Source: Drosophila pseudoobscura (lineage: Eukaryota; Arthropoda; Insecta; Diptera; Drosophilidae). From it: DNA of 64,000 nt. Location of the stretch: contig NC_046680.1 in the NCBI RefSeq assembly GCF_009870125.1, positions 15,891,501-15,955,500 on the forward strand, given 5' to 3'. The notes beneath the pieces are model-generated. The model was not told the origin of the DNA. It searched no databases and worked only from the letters and a program-made list of their open reading frames with translations. The position numbers and the translations under genes are program-made. Position 1 is the stretch's first letter. Every line of letters begins with the position of its first letter. Shown piece after piece: positions 41,346 through 55,537 of the stretch.

Positions 41346-42641
41346 ATGGAAAAGTCGCATCTCAAATTTCCCCATGATATTCGCGATGTGGAAGAGTCCA
41401 CGAATGCCGAACTGCTTGAGTACTTCAAAGGTGTGTCCGATCTAGCATGTTGCCTGTGTGTAGCTGGTGTAACCTGATTCGTTTTCAGGCGAGCGGAATG
41501 GTTTTGTTCAGGTTGGAGCCGAGGGCTACTTCTTTCCAAACAAGTTTAAAGACGAGGCGGAGAAGTATTACAACTTTGAGGCGCGACCGAATGACGTCTG
41601 GATAGTGACAGTGCCCAGATCAGGCACCACTTGGACACAGGAGCTGATCTGGCTGCTGGCCAATGGCCTGGACTTTGAGCAGGCCCAGCGGCGACCTCTC
41701 ACCGAGCGTTTTCCCTTCTTCGAGTTGGTCCACTGACAATTCTGTTGGGCAACATAGTATTCACTGCGTCTTGTTCCCTTAGGTTTCCCCTCTTCATGCA
41801 CAGCCAGGTCAAGGCAGAGCTTCTGGAGGAGAACCATGAATCAGCTGATGCCTTGGAATTCATTGAGAAGATTTCCCGGCCGGGATACGAGGTCCTAAGT
41901 GAAGTGCCTTCCTCCGAGCGACGCTTCATCAAGACGCACTTTCCATTCTCCTTGCTGCCGCCGAGTGTCTTGCAGAACAAATGCAAGGTTCGACTCTTTG
42001 TTAAGCAGTTTTTTTTTCATAACAAATGTAATCCAACTACGTATGTATTTCAGATCGTTTACGTTGCCCGCAATCCCAAGGACGTTGCAGTCTCCTATTA
42101 CCACTTGAACCGACTCTTCCGCACCCAGGGATACATTGGCGACTTTGAGCGCTTCTGGCGATACTTCCAACGAGGATTAAGTCGGTGATCTGTCACAACA
42201 TCTGTCATATTAAAGCTTGTCCACCGAATGTACTTTGCAGATCCCTGGCTACCTTACTACAGCCACGTGAATGAAGCCCAGAACCATTGCCACTTGTCCA
42301 ACGTTCTCTTTCTGCGTTACGAGGACATGCTGAAGGATCTGCCAGACACTGTGCATAGAATTGGTTCCTTTCTGGATTGTAGACCGACTGCCGCAGACCT
42401 CGACAAACTACTCGATCATCTGAGCATTGAAAACTTCCGCGAGAACAAGTCCGTGAACATGCATGAAATGGCCTCCGTTGGAATCCTGAACAAAAACGAG
42501 GCGGGATTCGTCCGGAGCGGCGGTGGAGAGAGTGCCAAAAATGGTCCGCACACTCAAAGGGAGTTTGGCGATAATCCCAAGCTGTTGAAATGCGCCAACG
42601 AATGGATCGAACAGAATGTTAAATGCTTTAAGACCATTTGA
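41346..42641 (+). CDS. St4: cytosolic sulfotransferase, frame conflict at exon 2/3
   Basis: Exons 41346-41430, 41489-41727, 41783-41987, 42054-42180 and 42241-42641. It carries the 5'-phosphosulfate loop TVPRSGTTWTQELIW, the 3'-phosphate motif RNPKDVAVSYYHLNRL and a C-terminal RSGGGESAKNG that corresponds to the RKGxxGDWK loop. The family transfers sulfate from PAPS to small hydroxyl or amine acceptors in the cytosol. Exon lengths total 1057, one base over a multiple of three. The junction RFPFFE / FPLFMHS cannot be joined with canonical GT and AG in frame, and the exon 2 donor GTCCAC is poor. Otherwise it reads as a normal, about 351-residue protein. Symbol St4 (CG6704) is from remembered synteny and tentative. 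Confidence 0.75.
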
Positions 42642-42738
42642 AACTGTGGAGAAATATAGCTCGACGTCACCTGATTTTGTTTGGTACTTTTACTGTCTGT
42701 TTCTTTTTGGTTTAAATTGAGGCTGAACTGGACTAGAA

Positions 42739-44169
42739 CTAACGTATTTGCACATTGAAACTATCCACACTGGCATTCGCTATCTGCTTGTGTATATCGT
42801 TAACCTCCGCCTGGGTCAAGGTGCGCTCCATATGGCGATAGACAATGCGGAAGCACACGCTCGACTTGCCCGTCTTTGGATGCTTAAATTTGTCCACTAG
42901 ACTGATCTGAGAGAAAAAGAGTTAGAGTTATAGGGACTTATCCTCTACTCTACTTACTTGTTCCACAATGTCGCCAGCCACCGTCCGAACCAGATCGTAG
43001 AAATCGTTGGGCGAGAAGCCAGCATCAACATCCACATCGGAGGGTAGCCAGAAAGACAGGTCGTTCGTGCACTGCGGATAGTGGGAGATGGGTTTGTACT
43101 TTGGCAGATTGTGCAGATCCTTTTCGCTGAACTGCGAAAGGAAGCCGCTGTCATTGGACCAGAACAGGCGAATGTCCGGTATATCAAAGAGCACCATAGC
43201 CAGACGCTCGAGGCCGACACCAAAAGCGTAGCCAATTGACTGATGGACGCCGGACTGCTGGAGGATTTCGTGGCGCATAATCCCACAGCCAAGAACCTCC
43301 AGCCAGTTGTTTTTGAAGTAGATCTCCAACTCCCAGGAGGGTTGCGTGAAAGGGAAATATGTTTCTACCCAGCGGTACTTGATGCGAGGGCCGAACAATT
43401 CCTTTGTTAGACCCACAAGGACGTGTTTCATCTCGTGCTCCATCAGTTTAACCGCTTCCAGAGTGTGGCAGGGCTGCTTCGTCTGGTCCATGCATTTCGA
43501 TGAGGGAAGAATCAGTTTTGGATCGGCCAATGAGCCCGTCCAAGTCTCCTCGAACAGCTCCAGGCCAGGATTGCGCTCAAAGAGCTTGTCTTTAGTGACT
43601 AATCGCACTGCATCTGCCTGATGGAACACCGGGTAGTGGGTACTGTCGATCTCATCGCGCCGATACACTTCCCCCACCACCAGGAAATTGTCCAGTCCAC
43701 CAGAGATCAATTCAACCTGGTGGGCCGTGGTGTGGGCGCGGAGCAGTTGGTGCTTGTTAATGTAGTAGCAGTCTGATTTCTGGCGACTCACATGGTCGCT
43801 GGGTATCAGCAGGTTGTCGAAATTCTGCTGCACTGTCACGACAGGATTCAGTTTGTCGTAGACGGAAAACAGTGGATTTCCGCGCTGATTCCGGTAGGCT
43901 CCATAAAAGTAATTTACGATGCGCTGGCGAATGATCGACAGGGGATGATCCTTCTGGAGGTGCTTATTGGCTCCCAGGTACGACAGAATTTTGGGCGTTA
44001 CATTCGTCCAGCTGTCGGTGGCGTACGTGCTCCCATTCACCTCCAGTTGTGGCTGCGCAGGAGACGGTGACTTTTCCACAACAGCGTTGCTGGCCAGCCA
44101 ACGGCTCCGGCTGCAGTTCCCCGTGCGGAGAGAGTATCTGGTGCCCTGCACACGTAGTGTCAGCAGCAT
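42739..44169 (-). CDS. PheRS-m: mitochondrial phenylalanyl-tRNA synthetase
   Basis: Exons 42958-44169 and 42739-42906 give 459 aa, close to the fly family length. The N-terminus MLLTLRVQGTRYSLRTG is Arg-rich with few acids, a mitochondrial targeting signal. The class II catalytic core includes FLVVGEVYRRDEIDSTHYPV (motif 2 region) and GYAFGVGLERLAMVLFDIPD (motif 3). The C-terminal ferredoxin-like anticodon-binding domain crosses the intron, with SSVCFRIVYRHMERTLTQAE in exon 2. It is the monomeric type that charges mitochondrial tRNA-Phe in the matrix. Its 3' end converges on the sulfotransferase with 97 bases between stop codons. Confidence 0.95.
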
Positions 44170-45583
44170 TTTCGTGGCCTATTTTATTTATTTATATGAA
44201 CAATTGCATATTATAACACACAACAGAGCAGTAAAATCAGCTGGGAAAATGTAGTTATCGACCCTCGAAAATATACCAAAATAAACCGTCTCATTTAAAA
44301 AATATACCGTAAATATACTGACGAACTCAAGTTCTTTATACATATTCCTCGTTTTTGATATTCCGCCCAATATTTATAGCTAGACAGATTTCTCAGCCCA
44401 GCCCAAATAATTTTATCCGATTGATTAATCAATTTTTATCGAGATTAACGACTTTTAATTACTCCCTTTTGTTGTATTTTGAATGTTAAATGTCGCAATG
44501 TTGTCATGTCAATGTTGCTGGTAATTGTCGACTTACTCCTAATCAGAATCAGGAGTATGGGCACTTGTATACCCTATTTCGTCAATTTAATATGAAGACA
44601 CTCTAAAACATAATTAATAAAGAAATTGTCTCAAATTGATACATTTTAGATACATTTTATGCATGCATTTGATTAGTTTCCTGTATATCCTGATCCCGGT
44701 ACTCATTCTTAACTCCATTATATGCTTTTTCCTAGGTTATGCCCCAGGTGCGGGGTAATTTTTTTTTTTTTTGGCTTTACCGAATCTTAGTTACATATAT
44801 ATTTACCGGAGGTATCCCTTGTTAGGCATCCTTTTAAATTCCGAAAAAAGTTATTATAAATAATAAAAAACTTTTCTAACTTTGACTTTTCTGAAGTTTT
44901 CCACCAGAATGCGTACTATTAGTATATAGCTTCTGGTTGATTTAAAAGTCAAATTCTTGCATCCTTGGATATTTATTAGGTCGGTATTATTGTATGTACA
45001 TTTATAATATGTAGGTATATATTTACTGGTATGCCTATAAACAAAGGTTATGTATTCTTATTTGAAAAATTCTGAAATCGCAGCTGACATTAAGGATCCG
45101 ATATATCAGGAGTGTTACGGAAACAATAATAGCGGAGAAATTATATGTACGTATTGCAAAATAATAGCTAATCTATGTAAAATGTATAATCCTTCAGTTC
45201 GACCGATCCAAAACTAGCTTTAGTTAATTCGAATATCATACTCGTATGCTCCCTGCTAATCTGTGAGAGTGATTAGGCCTTACAGTTGACGACACGTTAA
45301 AGTTCATGCAGAGAAACTAAAAATAAATACACGCTAGTCACTTTTTGAAGATCGATATATAGTTGCTATTTCCTAATGTGATTCGGGAGCAGAACTCGAG
45401 TGCGCCACCAGTTTCTTTGAATGGACTCTTGCGTCCATCGAGTGTCGGCTCCCGCAACTTGGATCTGTTCTATTCCTTTTTACAATTTAAGGCTATGGTT
45501 ATACGCGTAGTGATAATTTGATTATTCTATTTTTCGCATTTAGTTGAATTCTTTTCCTTCCAGTCTATAGAGAGCGTTCGCAT
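44170..45583. other. AT-rich intergenic interval
   Basis: About 1.4 kb between the PheRS-m start and the 3' end of the CRACD-like gene. AT-rich, with a 14-base T run at 44759-44772 and copies of ATATACC near 44270-44320. No exon supported. Confidence 0.45.
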
Positions 45584-48500
45584 CTACTTGAGGGCCTCCT
45601 TGGCCCGCTGCTCCCACTCGGCCCGGCGCTGATGGATGCCCTTGAATTCGCCCACTGTCGCCGATCGTTCGATTGGCTTGCCGGACATGGACATGGACAT
45701 GGCACCTGTGGCTTGAACTCCTGCTCCTGCAGCGGAGGCAGTAGTGGTGGGTGGAGCTGCCTGTACCGCCGGAGCTGGTGCTGGTGATGGGGCCTGTTTC
45801 AGTTGCAGCGACAAGCGCTCGTTCGCAGGCTTGGCGCCTCCATTGTTGCTGTTGCTCAGGTTGTTCCGGGCTCCATTGCTGACCTTGATGGGGGGCAGGT
45901 AGCTTACCACCTTCTGCTGTGTATTGGTCGCTTTCTGCAGGCTACTGCTGATGTGGCTGTTGTTGTGGTTATTGTTGTTGTGGTTGTTGCTGCTGTTGAG
46001 ATTGCGGAAGTCGGCAACCGAGTTCCGGTTGCTGGTGGGATGTTGGGAGGATGTCTTGGTAAACTCACTGCTGACCTGCGCCTCGTACTTGGGCGACAAT
46101 TTGTCCAGCTTCTCTTCACTGTTGGACTGGTTCTCCTTATCACTGTCCACACTCTGGCTCCCGCTGGGTGCTGACATCTTCTTAGGTGTTGGCTGGGCAG
46201 GGGTTACCACCTCCTCGTCCTTTACCTTCAGCGAGCGGCGGGCAAACACCTTCATCAGCTCCGGCGTGGGGTCGTCCTTGCTCGGAGAGGCGTTGCCATT
46301 GCAGCTGGCAAAGGATTTCTTACGCAGCACCACTGGATTCGTATTGCCATTGACCTCCGTTAGCTCCGGTGTCTTTGGCGGTGTGGCAGGAGTTGGAGCA
46401 CTCACAGCTGGTGGCATCTCCGCCTTGCTGATTGATTGCTTTCGCTGCTCCGCCGCATTGCGCTCCTTCCGCTCCTCGTTGAGGAAGAGCCGCTTGCGCT
46501 CCTCCAGCGAAAGGCGGTTTACCTTGTTCTCCTTCTGTATGACATGCTGCTCCCTCGGGGCTGTCTCCAGCTTGGGGGTGGAGACAGGGATGGGGATGCC
46601 GTTGCTCTTTGGTGTAATGGGTGTCGTGACAGGCGTGTTCGCGGATGAGAGTGTCTCGCTGCTGCCGCTGCTGCTGCCAAAGCTGGTCCGCACGCTGGTC
46701 GCGCTTACAGAACGCGGCTGCCTGCCCAGATTCGGCTCCAGGGCCTGCCTAAGGTTAAGGTTAAGTGGAACAGTGCTAGGGCCCAGCGGCATCTCTGTGT
46801 GCTCAACAACCTCCCCCCCTGCCCCACTGCTCCGCCGCAGGCTGAGGTCATCGCTGCTCTGGCTTCGCTCGGTGGGGGATTTCAGGTTCTTGGCCAGCAC
46901 CAGGTGGTTAGACTTCTTGTGCAGGCTCGCCTGATCCACGCGGTTCAGCTGGATCTTCATGAACTCCGGCTCGACTGGAGTCTCCACATTGCTGGAGTTG
47001 CGGCGGCTGCTTCCGCCGCTGTTGTTGTTGTTGTTGTTCTTAGCCGGAGTTACGGGAGGACTGTGTGAGAGCTTGGCACTCTTGGTCAGGGGGCTGGCCG
47101 GGCTGGGAGTGCAGATGGCCGTGCTTGTTATTGTCTTCCTTCCGAGGTCCAGTAGTTTTGGACGCTCCGGCTGCAGTTTGGCTGCTGGCTTGGCCTGCTC
47201 CACGGTCAGCTCTTCGCTGACTGTGGCCGATTTGCGCAGGACACTCACCAGCGGCGACTTTACGATCATGTCGATGTTCTGCTCTATCTGGGAGATGTTG
47301 GCTGGACCGGGACTGGACTGTACCAGGAGCTTGTTGCTCCGTTGCGGTGAGCTTTTCGCCACCGCCGGCAGCTGGCCCGAAGAATCCGCGCGCCCCTGCA
47401 GCAGCTTGTTGTCGTTGATCTCGAATCCCAAGGACACGCACTTGGTGTTCGGCGAGAGCGGCGAGCGCGGGGACTGTGGCGGAGAGCGGGGAGAGCTCTG
47501 CTTGTAGTAGGAGGGCAGGCGGAAGCTGATCGAGAGGTCGGGCAGACTGGGCATGTGGTTGTGCACGACGGTCGAGTCGACGACGGCCTCCCGCTCTTCC
47601 TGGTAGTTGCGGAAGCTGCGCGACTTCTCGACCGTCTTGCGTTGCTTCTCCTCGTAGTAGAGCGGTGAGGGCTCGTCCGTGCTGGTCTCCAGCGAGTTGG
47701 AGGAGCTCGAGTTCTGACCCACCGAGTCGCTTGAGCGGCACAGCTTCTGCTGGAAGGCGCTGAGCCCCACGATCCGTGGCTTGCGCTCAAAGTGGGAGGT
47801 GGTCTCGGCCTTGACCTGTTGCTCGCGAACCAGGGTTGTAGATTGGAACGTGTCGTTGCCCCGGGTGCTCTTGGAGAGCAGGTTGGTGATGTCGTTTGGG
47901 GCACTGCTGTTCGGGATGGCGGCGGGCGAGTTGGAGCCAAGTTCCTGGGGGATGTAGCGTTGGCGTGCAGCAGGTCCCGACTTGGGCTTGGGCGGCATCT
48001 GCGGCTGGGTAGTGAGCCCTGCCCCTAAGTTGCCGACTATGGCGTTGCGGCCGTGGCTGGCCTCGATGTGGATCTCACGCTTAATCATCTGGCGGGTCTC
48101 CTGCACGTGCTGCTGTCGCGACTTGTCCGGTATCAGAAACGGCTCTCGAAAGCCCGTCTCCAGGCAGGAGTTCGATATCTGGAGCTTCTTGGCCACGCTC
48201 TGGCTGGAGTCGGTGTCCTCGAGGCCATCGTTGGCCCTGGCAATGCTGCGCTTCGAGTTCCTGTGGATAAGCCGCCGCAGGAGTCCGCTCTCAGTGCTCT
48301 CTATGGCGGCCAGGGCGTCGTCCCCATCAGTGGACGACTCGCCCCTGCTCTCGAGCACTGTGCTTGCCTTGGTCACCTTGGCGGTGCTGGTGGTGGTGGA
48401 TTTGGTGGTGGGGGCTCGCACTCCAAAGATCTGCGCCGTGGTGGAAGACGTGCTCGTCACCTGACTGGTCGTTCGTGTCGCCTGTTCGATTGTCTTGGTT

Positions 48501-51500
48501 CGCTTTGTCGTGATGGAGCTCGAGCTGGAGTTGGGCGCCGTCGTGTTGCTGGGGCCGGGGCTGGGATTGATGGCAGCGGTCTTCTTGGGTGGCAGAGAGC
48601 GGGTCCTGCTCTTGAGGTCAACATCTGCGGGAACAAAGGAGGAGGCACATTAGCTGGGAGCTCTGAGAGCCTCTTAGGTCACTTACCACGGACTGCTTTC
48701 AGGCCCGGACATGTCTTCTGCATATCCTCGTTGGCTTCTGGTATGGAGGACTGGAGATACGAGCAGAAATCAGTATCATATGTTATCAAGGCCATGGGCG
48801 CATCTTCACTCACCTCCAATGTCCTGCGGTGCTGTCGGCTGGGTCCCTTCTTCTTGGCCGGCCTGATGGCCATCTTGTGCTTGGCCGCCGCGTGGGACAG
48901 CCGGTGGCGCTCCGTGCCGACCGCATCCACCTCGTCCTCGGGGTGCGGGCGCAGTATGTCAGAGCCCATCGAGACGGAGGAGCTGGTCGACACCCGCGAG
49001 TGGTACCTGTGGCTCTGGCTCTGGGTCTGGCTCTGCTGGCTGTCCTCCGTTTCCTCGGCGCTGGTCACGCTCTGCAGACTCAGCGAGGACACCTCGCTCT
49101 GGCTGTGTCCACGGGCCTGACTGTGACCCACCGCGGCACTGCGGCTCTGGCCTCCGGCCACCCGTCTCTGCGGCGATGCCGGACTGCGGGGCAGGCCCAG
49201 ATCCTCGTCGGAGGCATCGGGTCGATTGCGTCGCTTGCGTAGGACGTCTGTGAGCTCCGCCTTAAATGGAATGCAAAGCGAAATGTGGTAATCTGCTGCT
49301 TCATAGACGCATGGTTAGGGGGGGCGGGTGAGGGGGCGGCTGTGCCGTTACCCAGCTCTTCCAGCGGAACACGAAGCGGGCGCGCAGGCAGCTGCGGCCG
49401 AGACGACTCTCGCCGATGCTAGAGCCGCTCAGCCTCATCTTGAACGGATTCTGCTTGAAGTCGATCATTTCGAGTGCCTCAATGCGGTGTCGAGGCTACG
49501 AATGACTGCCAATGTGGTCGATTGGTTAGCTGTGGGGGAACTGTGGAGCTGTGCAACTGTGCAACTGTGCAACTGTGTCCCTGCGACTCCTGAATGGGCC
49601 CAACCCTTAAGTCTTACCGTAAACGAGAGCTTGAATGGATTGGCCTGCACTTTGAGGGAACCCGTGCTTCCGGCTACCATCTTCGTGGCTCTCTAACGAG
49701 CGGGGCACTAACAAGGGCTATTGTTGTCTGTCTCCGATGGAGGCGGCACGCGATCCCAATGTTTTCACTTTCCACTGAGACAAAGCCAGAAAAACCACAC
49801 CAGCCAGCGCCTCAGATGTATGCGCATCCAAGTGCAATGTGCAACTGAAAATGGTCTCGCGGCAGAACAGAGGGCAGAGCAGATGAGCGTATGAGCAGAT
49901 CGACCCTCGACGAGGGAAAAACGAGAGTGAAATTGAAATGGAAATCGAAATGGCGCCGCCATAGTGGAGTTTTTACCTAGTCGAACATAGTTGAGCGCGA
50001 GGCAGGCCCTGTCAGCTCTCGAACGCATTTCAAGGGTACCCAGAGGCAGAGACAGCAAATCGTACAGATGCAGATGCAGGCCCAACGTAAACATTCCCCG
50101 CTTTCTTTCGGATTACTTTACATTTACAGTGCACACACGATAGAGCGGACGGGAAGCCTCTCTCCTTTTCCTATGTCATTTATCAGTTGCACGGGCGCGT
50201 GACGTGACGCCACCATCTGCTTGGACTAGTCAAAGTTCTATTTTTGGGGGGGCCCGAGCCTCGTTGCACGAGGATTAAGTGCCGGGCTGGTTCAGGTTAA
50301 AGACCTCGTCCATCAATTTTAAAGATATGCTGATGGATATGGGGTGGCGGAGACTGTCTCTCGGAGTTCAATGTTCTGTGAGAGATCTCTATTTTTGTGT
50401 GGCATAATGTGCTCCTTCCCCTACCTGCTGTTTACTCCTCAAGCTCAATCCTGCACATCTGCTCTGTTCGATATTATTCGGGGAATTACGAGTCTCTCCT
50501 CCCTCTGCCAGGTAGATCTACCCTCAACCCTCGTTATCGAGGCATTTTCTACCTATTCTAATGGTGACTAATCCGACTTCCAGTCCGGTGCAAATCACTG
50601 ACCAGACCAGACCGAGCCTCAGCCCCAGCCCCGTCACGTTCACTGATTTATTGGCACACTTGCTGAGTGGGCCACTCGTCTGGGCGGAATGGTGAAGGGG
50701 GAGTGGCCAGTGGCTCCAAACATGGCCACACACAAGCCAGCAGGCCAGCAAGCCAACAAACCAACAAGCCAACATTGATTACCACAGCACCTTGCCGCAA
50801 TCTGTGCTCCGACAGCAGTCGCTGTGGCAGTGGCATGGGGGGAGAGAGGCAGAGAGAGAGAATGGGAACAGCAGTTGGCCAAGTGGGAGTAGGGGCTGGC
50901 AATCACTTTGAATTAATGCAATTGCATCACTTGGCTGTCCGAGCTGCAATTCAGGTATCCAACAAATGGCAACTGCCGCAGGCCGTAAGTGGAATAAACG
51001 GTCTATTCGCAGCCAGATGGGGGCATCCGCTCGGAGAATGGCTTGACCTTGACTCCAACTGCTCCATAAATCCAATCTATACGAAAGGTTTTCCTATAAA
51101 GATTCTATTATATATTCATCTACTCATCCCACAGCCTAGCTCCTGACAAGACAAACAGGATGCACTCTCGTGTAGGGTATCTTTTTGGTAGATTCCAACC
51201 CTTTGGCTCGGATCGTCTGGCCAACGAATTTCTCCCCATCTGTCAACCATCGGTGCATCGTGAAGTGCACCGACAGACATGGACATGGGTAGCATTTTTG
51301 CTGAACTTCAGAATGTCGGGCGCAGCGTGTGAAGAAATGCAATTAAAATCTTTATGCGGATGCTGCAGACGCTGGTAGTTGGCCCAGTACATCCCATCCC
51401 ATCCCCCCCCACCATCCAGTGCCGAATGGACACGGAAATCTATGATGTACGCAAATTCACACAGGAGCTTATGCAATGGAGCCCGCGAGGCCAGACGGGA

Positions 51501-53994
51501 AGTGTCACAGATCTCACATGGGACTGCAGTGAATGTAGGCCGAAAACGATTTCGGACCAGGAGAGGGGACCCCGACAGGCCAGGAAGTCACTTGGAGCAG
51601 GCCTCTGCACCAGCCCCCCCTCCACCGAGCACCTCGTTTTCCCTCTGAGTTGGTCAATTAGAGAGAAGCGTGTGAAATGTCTTCGCTTCGGGGATGGGGA
51701 CGGCCTGATGACGGCTCTGATTACTCCTGAGCGGCCCCAGTCACTGTCGATGCGTGTTACCGTGTTACCATATCACTGTCATTCCATGTCGTCCAAGCTA
51801 ATGGCTCCTCCACAGCTCCTCTCCTTGTCCCTCTCCCCCTCCCTGACTGTGCCTGCATTATGGCCATCGACTAGATGTATTTCTCTTTCTGTTTTCCACA
51901 ATTAATGCATCAAACGGGTTGGAGCAGATCTGCGACTGGTAAATATTTATAGATCTATGCTTGTTCCTCGGGCTGCTCTTCAGCTTTTCCAAGGAAAATT
52001 GACTAGTCTTTCAGTGGGGGATTAGCCCCAGACCAGCCCAGAAGATATACGACAAGGTTTTCTGTGCTTGCAGACAGAATAAGCGGATCGAAGTGACTCG
52101 TCCCGACGCGGTACAGACTGCACTAGCATTCACCGATCACTGATCACTGATCACTGATCAACGATCACTGGCTGATAGAACCTCCATTTGCGACTGAATC
52201 TTAATCTCTACCGACTGGGATCTGGTACTCAGGAATCGCAGTAGAATATGTGCATCCACAGCTACCCCGCAGTACCGGTAGAACCAAGTATTTTTGGTGC
52301 TCTTCACGAGCCTAGACGGACCGGACCGGACCGGACCGTATCAGACCGAATCGAATCGAAGCGAGAACCGCGAGCGCGCTGCCTTGGTCTTCACTGGCAA
52401 ATGGCTAGATGCAAACTGATTTAGCGGAAAGCTTTGCAGGAGTTCAATAGCATAGAAACAGAAAGAAATGCGATTTATTTGCTAACCAGGTTGGCAAATA
52501 AGCTGCCAGGGGAATGGAATGGAACGGGATGGGATGGCATGGGATGGCATGGCATGGGGTGGGATGGGATAGAGAGCGAGTGGAGCCAAGTGGAAAAAAG
52601 TGGAATAACAAGAAGCGGCCAGGCGACCAAGCGGCCAAGCAACCATCGGCCTGGCAACTCGTTTGTCCAGAAACCGGAGAAGCAATAGAAGCAACATAAG
52701 AGGAAGAAGCCGCAAATTGCCACGCGTTGGGGGTGGGGAGCGATAGAGCGATGGTACGATGGCACGATGGGATGGTTTACTGCAACTGCAGTTCGGTTTC
52801 CAGTTGCGCCACGACGCGTGCCTTTCCTCCTTTTCCTCTTTCCCCTCTTTCACTCTTTCCCTGTGGCTCAGCGGACTGCTTCTCCACCAAAAAGCACAGA
52901 CAACATGTGATAATGATGTGGCTAATGATGATCGTTCAGTTTATTAGGTAACTCTTGTGGCAAGAGCATTGCGTTTCGGACTCCTACGCAATTCGGAATG
53001 GATCTAGGATAAATGTGAAGGAATCTCTGCTCTAGTCCAATCAAGGCCCCAGTATCCGTGGAGTTCACTGAACTCAATCCCCAAATGAATGAGGACTTGT
53101 TGAATTCCCAGATAATACATCTAATCAGTTGACTGGCTTGTAAACTCTGTTCCAGAGTCTCAGATTGCCTCACCGAACGAGACCCTTGCCCAACGAGAGG
53201 CAGCCGCACAAAAGAATGAATCGATCGTATGTGAGTCAATGGCCATTGACTGCGCGAGATTTGGTCACATCACAGCTGCTGATATGCCAACAAAAGCACA
53301 AATTAAATTTGATTAAAATCAATTTAGATTGATTGCAGCACAAACAGAAACAGAGACCCCAAGCGGATTCCCAAGAGACCATCCATGGTATCCAAACAAA
53401 AGCTTTGTTGTAGAAATAGATGTGGAAAAATGAGTGAAAAGTAGTGATCATCAATCACTGGAGGCTAAAGATGCTACCAAGTTTGAGTGACTCTGCTCTG
53501 CTTTTATAGTTTTCATAGATAGAGTTTGAACGACTAGAGGAGGAGTCCTCTGGCGAGTTCCTAGAACCGACTTACCTTCAGGACAATCGATAGGCTGCTG
53601 GCCGTCGCCGATTCGGAGAAGACGCTGTCGTGTGACTGCGAAAGAGTCTCACGAGAGAAGTCCCTGTGAAACGAGAGATGGGAACGGTCTTAGACACACT
53701 CGGATCTGATCGGTGGGTTGGACCACTCACCCGTCGACGTCCAGGAGACGGCCCTCGCTGAGACTGCGCTGGCTGTCGGAGATGTCGGCGGCCCCATCGC
53801 CGGCCCCCGTGCTGGCGTTGCCCTCCCGCTCCACGCCCAGTTCCTGCGTGGAGTCGCCGACGCTGCGCAGGTGTCGCTGCTGGTGCCGCTGCTCCGAGAA
53901 GTAGCTGCTGCGGCTCAGGCTGCGCGTCTCGGGGAAGACGGCCACGCCCAGCTGGCGCTGGCTCTGTGTCTGGTACATGGCGTCCGCCGGGAAA

Positions 53995-54032
<38 letters not shown>

Positions 54033-55505
54033 CTGTTCGGAGTTGTGCTGCGCCTGTTTGCTGGCCCTTTTCTTGCCCAGGAGGACGCTCAGCAGCTCAT
54101 CGCGGTGCGAGCCGTAGGACTTGGACTTGGGCAGCGACTGCGTCTGGTAGCTCTCACCCAGCGACTGCTGGTTCAGCGGGGAGCCCGGCGAGGAGGCGGC
54201 GGCCGAGGAGGCGGGTGACGCGCTAACACTACGCAGATTCTTCTCGCTGCAGCTGCTGGCCGGCGGTGGCAAGGTGTTGCAGGAGCCAGGTCCAGGTCCA
54301 GGTCCGGGTCCGGGTCCAGGTGCTGGGGACGGGCTGTCCGCAGAGCTGTTGATGGTGCGACGCCGAAAGATGCGGCGCAGGTTACGCAGCGGATGGAAAC
54401 GGCGACGCTTCTGCTGCTGCTGCAGTTGTTGCTCTGGAAGGATAAAGGCCCAGGATCAGACATAAATTTTGACACAAAAACATGTTTATTTTTTGTTTGG
54501 TAACTACTTTTATACGGAATAAAGAGACATATGGCATAGGGCTTGCTGTGAATAGTTATCCATCCGCATACCCCTAGAGCACAGAACAAAATTCTGGCGT
54601 ACATTCAAAAGTTTCATGGAAACAAAATTCAACTTGAAAAGTTCATGCATTGGCCAGAGAAATGCAACCCTTCAAAGTCAGATGTTCGATCAGCTGTGGT
54701 GCGAGTGGTGCTAAAAAGGCGGGAAACTTTGTAAATTATAGAAAAAGGTCAACTCGAATGGCACACAGAAAGGCACGGGTATGTAGAATGTCTTAAGAAA
54801 CCAAACGATCTTGTTCCTATTTGTGGTTTTGTTTTATGGGCGTATTTATTTGGGGCCTTGCCATGCAAAATTGAATAAAACTAAAACAATTTGCTCTTAA
54901 TTTGGTGCCATCTTGTAACCATCTTGTGCCACCCTTTGCGACCGTTATTCTTTTACGGGTATAGGTTTTCAGGTTATGCTGAATTTGGCTCAAAAGAAAT
55001 GCTTGACATTTAAGCAACTGAAGATAAACATAATGGTTGACACTGAAATCATAAGGAGCTTTCCAAAATGCAGTAGAAATATGAGCAATTTAGGGAGAGG
55101 AGGCTCTGAATCAACAACGAAGAAAGTAAATAACTAAATAAATTCCTGTTATTCATCCCGATAACCGATTTTGAGTGGTAGAACACTTCCGATGAGGTAA
55201 GCGGTAAAGCGGTAAGAATCATGATTCCGATTTCCATCCTACTTCCTCAGTTACTCACAGCCCAAAGACCATGACCATTCATCGATTGCTAATAGAATCT
55301 TTCTCAGGGTAGGAGCCAAAGAAACGTAGCGGAAAGGCGGAGCGATAAGAAATAAACAATAAATGGGCGAGAACGAAGCGAATCGAAAAACATGCCCATA
55401 ATAGGCAAAAATTTGAGGGCCTTTAATTGGGAACTCCCAAATCAGCGAAAAAAGGGGAAGGCGAGGGTGACAGGTAGAAGAAACGTGACAGCTATAGATA
55501 GACAA

Positions 55506-55537
<32 letters not shown>

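Noticed and set aside
44759-44772. T14 run as the tail of a retroposed element
   Set aside because: No target-site duplication or recognisable element body beside it.
45924-46934. 336-codon plus-strand frame
   Set aside because: Antisense of the Ser/Pro-rich last exon of the CRACD-like gene; low-complexity Leu/Val/Ser content explains it.
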